15,572 bases of DNA from UBA961 sp041191145 (GTDB taxonomy: Bacteria; Bacteroidota; Ignavibacteria; Kapaibacteriales; UBA961): contig JBEEPK010000070.1 in assembly GCA_041191145.1 (NCBI GenBank), positions 1-15,572 on the forward strand. The letters are read 5' to 3'. The notes under the pieces are model-generated. The model saw nothing but the letters and a program-made list of their open reading frames with translations. It ran no database searches and was not told the DNA's origin. The position numbers and the translations under genes were made by a program. Shown one piece after another: positions 9,055-15,572 of the stretch. How positions within the stretch are numbered: position 1 is the stretch's first letter; the number at the start of each line of letters is the position of its first letter.

Positions 9055-10431
9055 ATGTCCGAACAAGAGCTCAACAATCAGGAACATGCAGATCCTGCAA
9101 ACAATGAAGAAACCGTACAATCTGCTCCAGCAGAACAAGTTTCTGAAAATCCTGAACATATTTCTCAGCCGGAAGCAAATGCAGAAATTGCAATTGAGCA
9201 ACCTGCTGAAACATCCACTGAAGAAGAAGAACGCGAAAAGCGTAAAAAGATTGAAGAGGAAATGCTCACAACACTTGAGAAGATTTTCAATGAAGGCGGA
9301 ACCATTGAAGCCGTTATCGTTGAGAGAATCAAAGGCGGATTACGCTTGGACTATAATGGCATGCGTTTATTCATGCCTGCTTCTCATTTCGGATTGAAGA
9401 AAACTCCGCTTGAGCAGGAATTGAATGATGCAGTTGGCAAAACTGTTACGGTGCACATTTCTGAAATTCAAAAAGAAGATTCAGGAAGAGCAACTATTGT
9501 TGCAAGCCGCAAAAAATTACTCTCCGAGTCATATTTCGCCGGTATCAAAGAAGGCGATATTGTTGAAGGCACAGTATCTTCACTCACAACATTTGGAATG
9601 TTTGTCGATGTAAATGGCGTGGAAGGCATGGTACATGTTTCTCGCATGGCATCATTCCATGTTGCAGATCCTTCAACATTATTCAAGAAAGGCGATCATG
9701 TAAAAGCGACGATCTCCTCAATTGATAAAGACAAATTCCGCATTGGACTCAGCACCAAAGATTTTGTAGCATCTCCGTGGGATAATATCGAAGCAACATA
9801 TCCAACTGGAGCTGTTGTAAAAGGAAAAGTAAAACGATTCACTGAATTCGGAACATATATCGAATTGCAACCCGGTATCGAAGGTCTGCTTCGCAATGGC
9901 GATCTTGCATGGGGCAAAAGAGGCGTAAATGCAGCTGATCTCATGAAAGAAGGGCAAGTGATAGATATTGCGGTACTCAATTCTTCAGCAGAGAAAAAAC
10001 GCGTTGGACTCAGCTTGAAACATCTGTCCCCAAATCCTTGGAAAACAATTGCGGATACATTCCCTCCAGGAACAAGCGCACATGTAACAGTAAAGCAAGT
10101 ACATGAGAAAGGGTATTTGGTCGATGTTAATGCTGAATTCGATGGCTTTATTCCAAAAGGCAGAGTCAAACCAGTACCTGGCAAGAGTTCATTCTCTGTT
10201 GGTGATAAAGTGGATGTAACCGTTATTGATTCCAATGGCGAAACCGAATCATTGATTCTCGCACCTGTATATTCAGAAGAAGAAATGGCTTCATTGCCAC
10301 AAAGACCATCCAGAGGTCCTCGTGAAATGCGTGATAGAGATGAGCATACAGGTCCTCTGCCTGATGCACCATCAATTACATTGCTCGACATGCTTACAGA
10401 AGAGCAAAGATCGGGTCTGACAAATAACTAA
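9055..10431 (+). CDS. S1 RNA-binding domain protein with four S1 repeats (ribosomal protein S1-like, rpsA-related)
   Basis: Cytoplasmic single-stranded RNA-binding protein. In 458 residues, 1-70 are acidic, Gln/Glu/Pro-rich and low-complexity; four S1 folds follow at about 81-154, 166-236, 251-323 and 338-403; a charged linker and an amphipathic tail (ITLLDMLTEEQR, 441-452) close it. The linkers (SPWDNIEATYPTGAVV, NPWKTIADTFPPGT) match those joining repeats R3-R4 and R4-R5 of E. coli S1, and repeat one (GGLRLDYNGMRLFMPAS) matches R2. It therefore looks like R2-R5 of S1 without R1 and R6. Repeats three and four have lost the usual LVHVSE strand (LLRNGDLAW and FIPKGRV instead). An upstream in-frame ATG at 9001 would add 18 unremarkable residues. 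Own promoter upstream, terminator downstream. It may be the only S1 of the organism or a paralogue; the window cannot say. Confidence 0.9.
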   Translation: MSEQELNNQEHADPANNEETVQSAPAEQVSENPEHISQPEANAEIAIEQPAETSTEEEEREKRKKIEEEMLTTLEKIFNEGGTIEAVIVERIKGGLRLDYNGMRLFMPASHFGLKKTPLEQELNDAVGKTVTVHISEIQKEDSGRATIVASRKKLLSESYFAGIKEGDIVEGTVSSLTTFGMFVDVNGVEGMVHVSRMASFHVADPSTLFKKGDHVKATISSIDKDKFRIGLSTKDFVASPWDNIEATYPTGAVVKGKVKRFTEFGTYIELQPGIEGLLRNGDLAWGKRGVNAADLMKEGQVIDIAVLNSSAEKKRVGLSLKHLSPNPWKTIADTFPPGTSAHVTVKQVHEKGYLVDVNAEFDGFIPKGRVKPVPGKSSFSVGDKVDVTVIDSNGETESLILAPVYSEEEMASLPQRPSRGPREMRDRDEHTGPLPDAPSITLLDMLTEEQRSGLTNN

Positions 10432-10443
10432 AGATAGCAAATG

Positions 10444-10473
10444 AAGGCCGGCTTATGTCGGCCTTTCTTTTAC
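10444..10473 (+). terminator. Rho-independent terminator of the S1-domain gene
   Basis: AAGGCCGGC pairs with GTCGGCCTT (one G-T wobble) around a TTAT loop, followed by TCTTTT. It starts 13 bases after the S1 stop codon. It ends only about 28 bases before the next plus-strand start, leaving little space for a separate promoter there. Confidence 0.9.
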
Positions 10474-10500
10474 ATTCAACGAATCTATTACTGACCCCGC

Positions 10501-11280
10501 TTGCGAACTGTTCACCTCATATACATTGTATTCTCAGCTTTGCTTTATTGTTCTCAAGCATTGCCCCTTTTTGCATTCGCTCAAGAAGATTCAAGTTCTA
10601 TAAACACAATACTCAAAAAACCACGAGTTTTCACTCCAATTCAAGCTATCACAGGAGATACCATCTCTCGTGATACCACAAAGAAAACCGAACAAATTGT
10701 ACCAGGCTCACGCAATCAATTTTCACCCGAACAAGACTCCGCCTATTATCGCATGATGCGATTGGGCATAGCACCTGGTACTCTCGCTCAATTGCATGCG
10801 AAAATCATCTCGCTCGGCATAGCAATGCGGAAAGAACAAGAACAAGAAAACCCTTTTGCAATCGCACTGCGCAATCTTGATTTGCCGGCTGAATACTATC
10901 AGCCAAGATCTGAAGACATTGTACAAAGGGAAGAAATGATTGCCCGCTCTCAGGCTATTCCTACCGGCAGACCCGGCGGAATGCGAGGTGGTGTAAGCAT
11001 CGGCCTCAATGATATAGGCGTATTTCTTGGGATCAGCGAAGATGTTTCACCGGTAATCAATTATGTGGTTGATTATGCCGTGAATGTCAAAGTGGTGATT
11101 TATTCCACAGCAGCAAGAGAAGTGGCAATGATGTTTCAAGGACAACAAAATCCCGGTAAATATCAATTGACTTGGAATGGAAGAGATGATAAAGGGAGAC
11201 CGATGCCCTCGGGTGATTATGTGGCAGAAGTTCGACTCGGCAATGATCGTTTTGTCAGGAAACGTATAACCATTCCCTAA
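10501..11280 (+). CDS. Small exported protein with C-terminal FlgD-like Ig domain, TTG start
   Basis: A 259-residue protein starting with a signal peptide (1-28, RTVHLIYIVFSALLYC ... AFAQ). The start must be TTG at 10501 or another non-ATG codon: an in-frame TGA lies at 10492-10494 and the first in-frame ATG is about 85 codons in, after the signal peptide. Residues 30-150 are polar, helix-prone and unrecognised. GRPGGMRGGVSIGL (about 157-170) leads into 186-259, which fits a FlgD Ig-like/type IX C-terminal fold: VKVVIYSTAAREVAMM, then YQLTWNGRDDKGRPMPSGDYVAEVRLG. Such domains either sort proteins through the type IX system or act as a periplasmic or surface Ig module. The role is unknown. No close homologue is recognised. 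It follows the S1 terminator closely and ends one base from the convergent protease gene. Confidence 0.82.
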   Translation: MRTVHLIYIVFSALLYCSQALPLFAFAQEDSSSINTILKKPRVFTPIQAITGDTISRDTTKKTEQIVPGSRNQFSPEQDSAYYRMMRLGIAPGTLAQLHAKIISLGIAMRKEQEQENPFAIALRNLDLPAEYYQPRSEDIVQREEMIARSQAIPTGRPGGMRGGVSIGLNDIGVFLGISEDVSPVINYVVDYAVNVKVVIYSTAAREVAMMFQGQQNPGKYQLTWNGRDDKGRPMPSGDYVAEVRLGNDRFVRKRITIP

Positions 11281-11281
11281 T

Positions 11282-14140
11282 CTAGCGAACAATGATGCAT
11301 GGGAGAGCATCAATGCCATGAGGCGTGATCATCTTTATAAAGTATACTCCTGATGGCAAATCAGCAAATGGCAAAGTAATCCCTGAATATTGTCCCGCAG
11401 AATACTTTTTCCTCTCCAAAACTCTCAAAGACCTACCTTGAATTGAGTATAATTCAAATGTGACTTCAGACTGCTTGGACAATTCAAAATCAATGCGAAA
11501 CTGTTCATCCACACCTATGGAAATATCAATCAAACGAGAAGTTTCCGGAAAAACATTCCATGTAAAACCCGATGCAAGTCCTTTTTGAAAAGCGATATCA
11601 CGCGCAGTCAATATACCCTTTCTCACATCTTCTTTTGAAGTCCCCGCAGTGATTGCAAGTGCTATTTTTTTTTGCATTCCGGGCTCTAAAGTAAATGGTC
11701 CACCACCAATCACCATTGATACATCGGTGGAACGACTCATCTCACGACTAATACCTCCCGACATCGCAAACCATTTCTCATTTCTCGAGAAACCATCATA
11801 AATGGAAAATCCATTTCCTCGGCCATCATTGTCAATCGCATGAAATTGCATTGGTAAATCATTTAATAATGAGACTCCAATATGTGGCAATGTTGAATCA
11901 ACTGTATTGAAACAATATGCGAATCCATCTGTTTGATCTAACATCGCTATATTATGCTGTCCACTCGGCCCAATATCCCAGTCAAAAAACATCCCGCCAT
12001 ACAAGGAATCAATTCGAATGCCTCTATCATTCTGCACATCATATATAACAAAAATAGTCTTTTGAATTCCCTCTTCTTTTGACTGATATACTCGATGCCA
12101 AACAGAAACTCCCGCATCAATATTGCGAGTGGAATCAGCAAACTCGGAATATGTCTCAGCATCTGATATAAGTCCGGGTTTTAATACATTCACTGATGAT
12201 CGAATGAAAAAAGAACGCTCTTGATCATTCCCAGAAATATCACGAATGCCATTACTTAATTTCTCTGCTGAGGAACCAATGATAAAACCCGATTCAAACA
12301 GAACCGATTGATCATGCGGTGGAAGCGACAATCCAATTCCCTGAAGATTGAATGGATAATCATTATAGCCGATATGTCCTTGACTCGTAACCGTCACATG
12401 CATATCATTCTCACGCATTGTTCTATATGTAGGATTGATAATGAGTTCAGCCATCCCTCTGCCAATGAAATCAGACTTTGACAATATGTCAATGCGTACT
12501 TTCATGGGATGATTGAAAGGAGAATTCAATGGCAGAATACACTTCACTTTCTCCTTCACTGCATAAATAGTTGATGCTTTTACATTCCCCAGAACAATCG
12601 TATCATTCAAAATAATAGCTGGATATTGATCATTGATTGGATGAATAACCAATATGCATGAATCAGCATCTTGCAATACATTATGCAAAACAAGACTCAG
12701 ATTCACTTTCTCGCCTGGCGTGAACATTCCATCATTGTCTTCATCCGTGAATATATTTTGTGTGATTTCAGCAAAGCGCGGATTTTGAATGGAAAGTGCT
12801 TTAAGAGCATTCACCATTCCAGCGCCTAGCACAAATTCATGATCAGGATTTTTCTCAGAAATATCAATCGCACTTGCTTTCAAAATTCCAGCTATTTGTT
12901 CAACCGAATACTCTGGATGCAATGATTTGATGAGTCCAGCTACGCCGGCCACCACAGGTGCAGCCATGGATGTCCCACTGGAAAAACCATATGCATTACC
13001 AAGTACGGTTGAATAGATAAAAGATCCGGGAGCAGAAATATCCACTGTTCCATGCACATTGGAATACGATGCTTTGACTGAATCTTGAGTCAATGCCGCA
13101 ACATTGATAACACCCGGATAAGAAGCCGGATAAAATGCAGTTTCTTGTCTATCATTACCCGCACCTCCAACAATTACACTGCCTGAACGCAAGACCTCAT
13201 TCACAATCTCTTGTTCCGCCATCGAAGAGGTGGGTGATCCCCAACTGCAATTAATGATATCTGCTCCCATAAGAGACGCATATAGCATTCCTTCATAAGA
13301 TCCCGATACAATGACCGAACTTGAATCATCATATCCTACTTTCACAGGTAAAACTCTATGATGTCTAGCGATTCCTGCAATCCCTTTCTGATTATTGGTG
13401 ATGGCACATGCAATACCCGCCACATGGGTTCCATGTAAATGTCCGGGCACTGCTCGATTATCTCCTGTAATCGGATCGATCGCACTCGCAAAATCCCAAC
13501 CCTGCCAATCATCAATAAAACCATTCTTATCATCATCAATGCCATTTGCTGATTTATTGTTGCCAATGGAATCAATACCCAATTCCCCGGGATTGATATA
13601 GATGACCGATGCCAAATCTTCATGAAGCGGATCAATGCCTGTATCTACAATTGCAATCAATACTGAATCTTTTTTGGATTGATTCATATAATAAGTCCAA
13701 GCTGAATCAGCACCAATCATCGAAGGATAATATTGATATCCATACAATGGATCATTAGGCAATTCAATAAATGTATGTTGTGCTTTATTCTCAGCATATT
13801 CCACAAATGGCAAAGCACGAATCGAGGCGAGTATTTTCTGTAAAGGAATATCCACTGCATATTCAATGACTGCAATACGCTCAAGCGGATGCTCATCCTT
13901 CAGCACAATTTCTGATTTTGATTTCGCCTTCAGCATAGAAATCAGAGCATCCCTCACCAATGGCTTGCTATCATGATACTCGAGCACTGTTTGCAAAGAT
14001 TCGATATTACCCATCCTACCAGATCTTCTCCACTCAGCAAACTGTGAGGTTCCCGTTTTGAATTTCATGATGAATGATTCCGAGCAATAAGCATCGAAGT
14101 AAATCACCAAATGAAAGAAGATGCAAAAGAGATATCTCAT
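11282..14140 (-). CDS. Secreted subtilisin-family (S8) serine protease with type IX sorting domain
   Basis: A 952-residue exported endopeptidase. N-terminal signal sequence (1-20); a propeptide-like segment to about 122 (ERIAVIEYAVDIPLQKILASI, I9-like); catalytic domain about 130-450. The triad is complete: Asp166 in IAIVDTGID, His236 in HGTHVAG, Ser391 in GTSMAAP; oxyanion Asn329 in GGAGND. Between Asp and His lies a Ca-binding-like loop (NGIDDDKNGFIDD), and a second Asp-rich loop (DEDNDG, 466-471) follows the catalytic domain. The middle beta-rich region (about 500-860) has the FDWDIG pattern seen in subtilases of this group. Residues 877-952 (ELYSIQGRSL ... LPSGVYFIKM) are a type A type IX sorting domain, so the protein is probably released or anchored at the cell surface. 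Its ATG overlaps the kinase stop by four bases (ATGA), implying translational coupling. A nine-A run lies near residue 823. Confidence 0.95.
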   Translation of the reverse strand: MRYLFCIFFHLVIYFDAYCSESFIMKFKTGTSQFAEWRRSGRMGNIESLQTVLEYHDSKPLVRDALISMLKAKSKSEIVLKDEHPLERIAVIEYAVDIPLQKILASIRALPFVEYAENKAQHTFIELPNDPLYGYQYYPSMIGADSAWTYYMNQSKKDSVLIAIVDTGIDPLHEDLASVIYINPGELGIDSIGNNKSANGIDDDKNGFIDDWQGWDFASAIDPITGDNRAVPGHLHGTHVAGIACAITNNQKGIAGIARHHRVLPVKVGYDDSSSVIVSGSYEGMLYASLMGADIINCSWGSPTSSMAEQEIVNEVLRSGSVIVGGAGNDRQETAFYPASYPGVINVAALTQDSVKASYSNVHGTVDISAPGSFIYSTVLGNAYGFSSGTSMAAPVVAGVAGLIKSLHPEYSVEQIAGILKASAIDISEKNPDHEFVLGAGMVNALKALSIQNPRFAEITQNIFTDEDNDGMFTPGEKVNLSLVLHNVLQDADSCILVIHPINDQYPAIILNDTIVLGNVKASTIYAVKEKVKCILPLNSPFNHPMKVRIDILSKSDFIGRGMAELIINPTYRTMRENDMHVTVTSQGHIGYNDYPFNLQGIGLSLPPHDQSVLFESGFIIGSSAEKLSNGIRDISGNDQERSFFIRSSVNVLKPGLISDAETYSEFADSTRNIDAGVSVWHRVYQSKEEGIQKTIFVIYDVQNDRGIRIDSLYGGMFFDWDIGPSGQHNIAMLDQTDGFAYCFNTVDSTLPHIGVSLLNDLPMQFHAIDNDGRGNGFSIYDGFSRNEKWFAMSGGISREMSRSTDVSMVIGGGPFTLEPGMQKKIALAITAGTSKEDVRKGILTARDIAFQKGLASGFTWNVFPETSRLIDISIGVDEQFRIDFELSKQSEVTFELYSIQGRSLRVLERKKYSAGQYSGITLPFADLPSGVYFIKMITPHGIDALPCIIVR

Positions 14141-15378
14141 GCAATAGCCGGTAATTCAATGATAAATGTCGTACCCTTTCCGATCACGGAATCTTTCACA
14201 TAAATTCTTCCACCATGATACTTTTCGATGATGCGTTTTGAAAGTGAGAGACCCAATCCCCAACCTCTTTTCTTTGTTGTGAATCCGGGTTCAAAGATTC
14301 TTCTGCGAATCGGACCAGACATTCCCTTTCCATTGTCTTTCAATTGAATGATCACTTTACCTTTGGGAGATTTTGTCAAATTCACAGTAATCACACCCGA
14401 AGTGGAATCAATCGATTCAACTCCGTTTTTCACAATATTCTCAATCACCCACCCAATCAATTCACCATTGGCATTCACATAAATATCATCTTCAAGATTG
14501 CGGACTATGCTCACTTTTCTTCCAAGATGCGGCACCCTTTTTTCGAGATAGGAACATACTTTTTCAACGATGTCAGAAATGTTTTCACGCTTCTTTGCCG
14601 GCTCGGATCCAATTTTGGAGAAACGATTCGCAATGGTGTTCAAGCGATGTAAATCATGTTCCATTTCTTTGGCCGTTTCTTGCACGGAAATGGGGTCATC
14701 ATTATTCATTCGTAATATCTCAAGCCAACCCAATAAACTCGAAAGGGGCGTACCCAGCTGATGCGCGGCCTCTTTTGCCATGCCCACCCAGACATTCGAT
14801 TCCTCAGTTCTTCGCACAAAACTAAATGCGATATATCCGATAAAAATAAAAGCAGAAACAATAATGATTTCGATATATGGCAATAATTGCATCTGCCTGA
14901 TAAGCGCAGAATTGGTATAGTAAATTTTACCCAATATCATTCCATCGGCATCCTTGATGGCAATAGGTTCATAGGTCTCACTCATTGTTTTGAGCAATTC
15001 CACCAATTTTTTTTCTTCAGCTTTTACTCTTTCAGTTGCAAGAGAAGTATCTACATCGATATTCAATGTGAATTGTGAAAAAGGTCTATTGGGATTTCCC
15101 TCGGCATCAGTGAAAATCACCGGAAATGGAATGGTCGGAATGATTCGATCTAGCAGAAATAAGAAATCATCTGCATTTGCATTCACATCAGAGAGATAAT
15201 GTTTATAAATATCAGCATAAAAAGTAACAATCTTTTTCTCACGCTGAATCAGTTCATTGGCCAATTGCTGAGTATACAGCAATACGCTTATAACCATCAC
15301 AAATGCAAAGGAAGCTAGAAGCACCTTGATTTGCCACTTTGTGAGCGAGCGCCATATTCCCGGCGTGAATAATTTCAT
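14137..15378 (-). CDS. Membrane sensor histidine kinase, HQLGTPLSS-type
   Basis: Inner-membrane two-component sensor of 413 residues. Transmembrane helices at about 16-38 and 166-188 enclose a periplasmic sensor region of some 125 residues (including VIFTDAEGNP and IKDADGMILGKIYYTNS) of no recognised family. The H-box KEAAHQLGTPLSSLLGW puts the phosphoacceptor at His206. The ATPase domain has N-box residues Asn314 and Asn318 (ENIVKNGVES), G1 DNGKGM (348-353), F-box FEPGFTTK (362-369) and G2 RGWGLGLSLSKR (371-382). No HAMP, PAS or receiver domain is evident. All key residues are present, so it should be active. No response regulator is in the window; the partner is elsewhere or just out of view. 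Its stop overlaps the start of the subtilase gene, and the EnvC-like gene ends 77 bases upstream on the same strand, suggesting a shared operon. Confidence 0.95.
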   Translation of the reverse strand: MKLFTPGIWRSLTKWQIKVLLASFAFVMVISVLLYTQQLANELIQREKKIVTFYADIYKHYLSDVNANADDFLFLLDRIIPTIPFPVIFTDAEGNPNRPFSQFTLNIDVDTSLATERVKAEEKKLVELLKTMSETYEPIAIKDADGMILGKIYYTNSALIRQMQLLPYIEIIIVSAFIFIGYIAFSFVRRTEESNVWVGMAKEAAHQLGTPLSSLLGWLEILRMNNDDPISVQETAKEMEHDLHRLNTIANRFSKIGSEPAKKRENISDIVEKVCSYLEKRVPHLGRKVSIVRNLEDDIYVNANGELIGWVIENIVKNGVESIDSTSGVITVNLTKSPKGKVIIQLKDNGKGMSGPIRRRIFEPGFTTKKRGWGLGLSLSKRIIEKYHGGRIYVKDSVIGKGTTFIIELPAIA

Positions 15379-15405
15379 GCGTGTTCCATGCAGATTGTAC
15401 TATCA

Positions 15406-15413
15406 CGAAGATA
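15406..15413 (-). promoter_or_regulatory. Possible -7 element (TATCTTCG) upstream of the kinase gene
   Basis: On the minus strand TATCTTCG differs from TAnnTTTG by one base and lies 28 bases before the kinase ATG. No TTTG or TTG is found at the expected -33 distance, so this is a half match. If real, it would give the kinase-protease pair a start of its own with a leader of about 20 bases. Confidence 0.3.
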
Positions 15414-15455
15414 CGAAATCATGATGGCTTTGCGAGGTAAGAGCTTTGAGAAGAG

Positions 15456-15572
15456 TTATCGAAGATAAGAGAGTGGATTCATGCGTTGTTTCCCCTTCCA
15501 AATCTCAAAATGCAGAAATTCTCCATCCACGGATTGAGTGGTGCGACCTATCAAGCCACCCGCATCGATTGA
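15456..15572 (-). CDS. C-terminal end of an EnvC-like M23/LytM peptidase-family protein (5' part beyond the window)
   Basis: The last 38 codons of a minus-strand gene enter from the right edge and stop with TAA at 15456-15458. The peptide runs DAGGLIGRTTQSVDGEFLHF, then EIWKGKQRMNPLSYLR. GGLIGRT plus LHFEIWKG plus NPLSYL is the end of the M23 (LytM) fold, close to the HFE(I/L)WKG...NP signature of Bacteroidota EnvC-like proteins, which activate cell-wall amidases at division. The first His of the usual HxH zinc/catalytic motif is replaced (FLH), which would fit an activator rather than an active peptidase, but the rest of the domain is unseen. It shares strand with the kinase and protease genes downstream. 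Confidence 0.8.
   Translation of the reverse strand, partial: SIDAGGLIGRTTQSVDGEFLHFEIWKGKQRMNPLSYLR

Noticed and set aside
9696..10391. A 231-codon open frame on the minus strand inside the S1-domain gene
   Set aside because: It is antisense to clear S1 repeats, is Ser/Thr/Pro-rich without any recognisable domain, and reflects codon bias of the real gene.
1..15572. CRISPR arrays, tRNA or rRNA genes, insertion sequences, phage or defence genes
   Set aside because: I looked for spaced direct repeats, cloverleaf-like segments, transposase or integrase motifs and terminal repeats and saw none; coding sequence fills nearly the whole window.

Overview
The window suggests a member of the Bacteroidota/Chlorobi (FCB) group, plausibly from an Ignavibacteria/Kapabacteria-like lineage; the phylum-level call is firmer than the class. 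Reasons: a subtilase with a type IX secretion (Por) C-terminal sorting domain, a small TonB-dependent receptor with a CarboxypepD_reg-like N-terminal domain, a histidine kinase with the HQLGTPLSS H-box common in that group, an EnvC-like M23 C-terminus of the type seen in that group, and a textbook TTTG-N19-TAnnTTTG promoter. Composition leans AT-rich and Shine-Dalgarno sequences are weak or absent, as is usual there.

Layout. Bases 1-3216 (minus) are one uninterrupted reading frame of 1072 codons for a large exported protein whose 3' end lies beyond the left edge. Upstream of it, also on minus, is purN (3367-3963). A 185-base divergent spacer separates purN from a plus-strand run: a TonB-dependent receptor (4149-6482) with a strong terminator, a PcrA/UvrD helicase (6609-8888), a four-domain S1 RNA-binding protein (9055-10431) with its own promoter and terminator, and a small exported protein with a FlgD-like Ig domain (10501-11280). 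The last gene meets, tail to tail with one base between stop codons, a minus-strand group read from the right edge: the end of an EnvC-like M23 gene (15456-15572), a membrane histidine kinase (14137-15378) and a secreted subtilisin-family protease (11282-14140). The kinase and protease genes overlap by four bases (ATGA).

Functionally the window mixes housekeeping genes (purine synthesis, DNA repair helicase, S1-type RNA binding) with envelope and surface genes (two or three exported proteins, an outer-membrane receptor, a cell-wall hydrolase-type protein, a sensor kinase). The most suggestive local unit is the kinase-protease pair: translationally coupled, with no response regulator in view. 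No tRNA, rRNA, CRISPR array, insertion sequence, phage gene or defence gene was seen. No gene-free stretch exceeds about 185 bases. I found no clear evidence of an entirely new system; the best leads are the kinase-protease coupling, the large unrecognised exported protein, and the reduced S1 protein.
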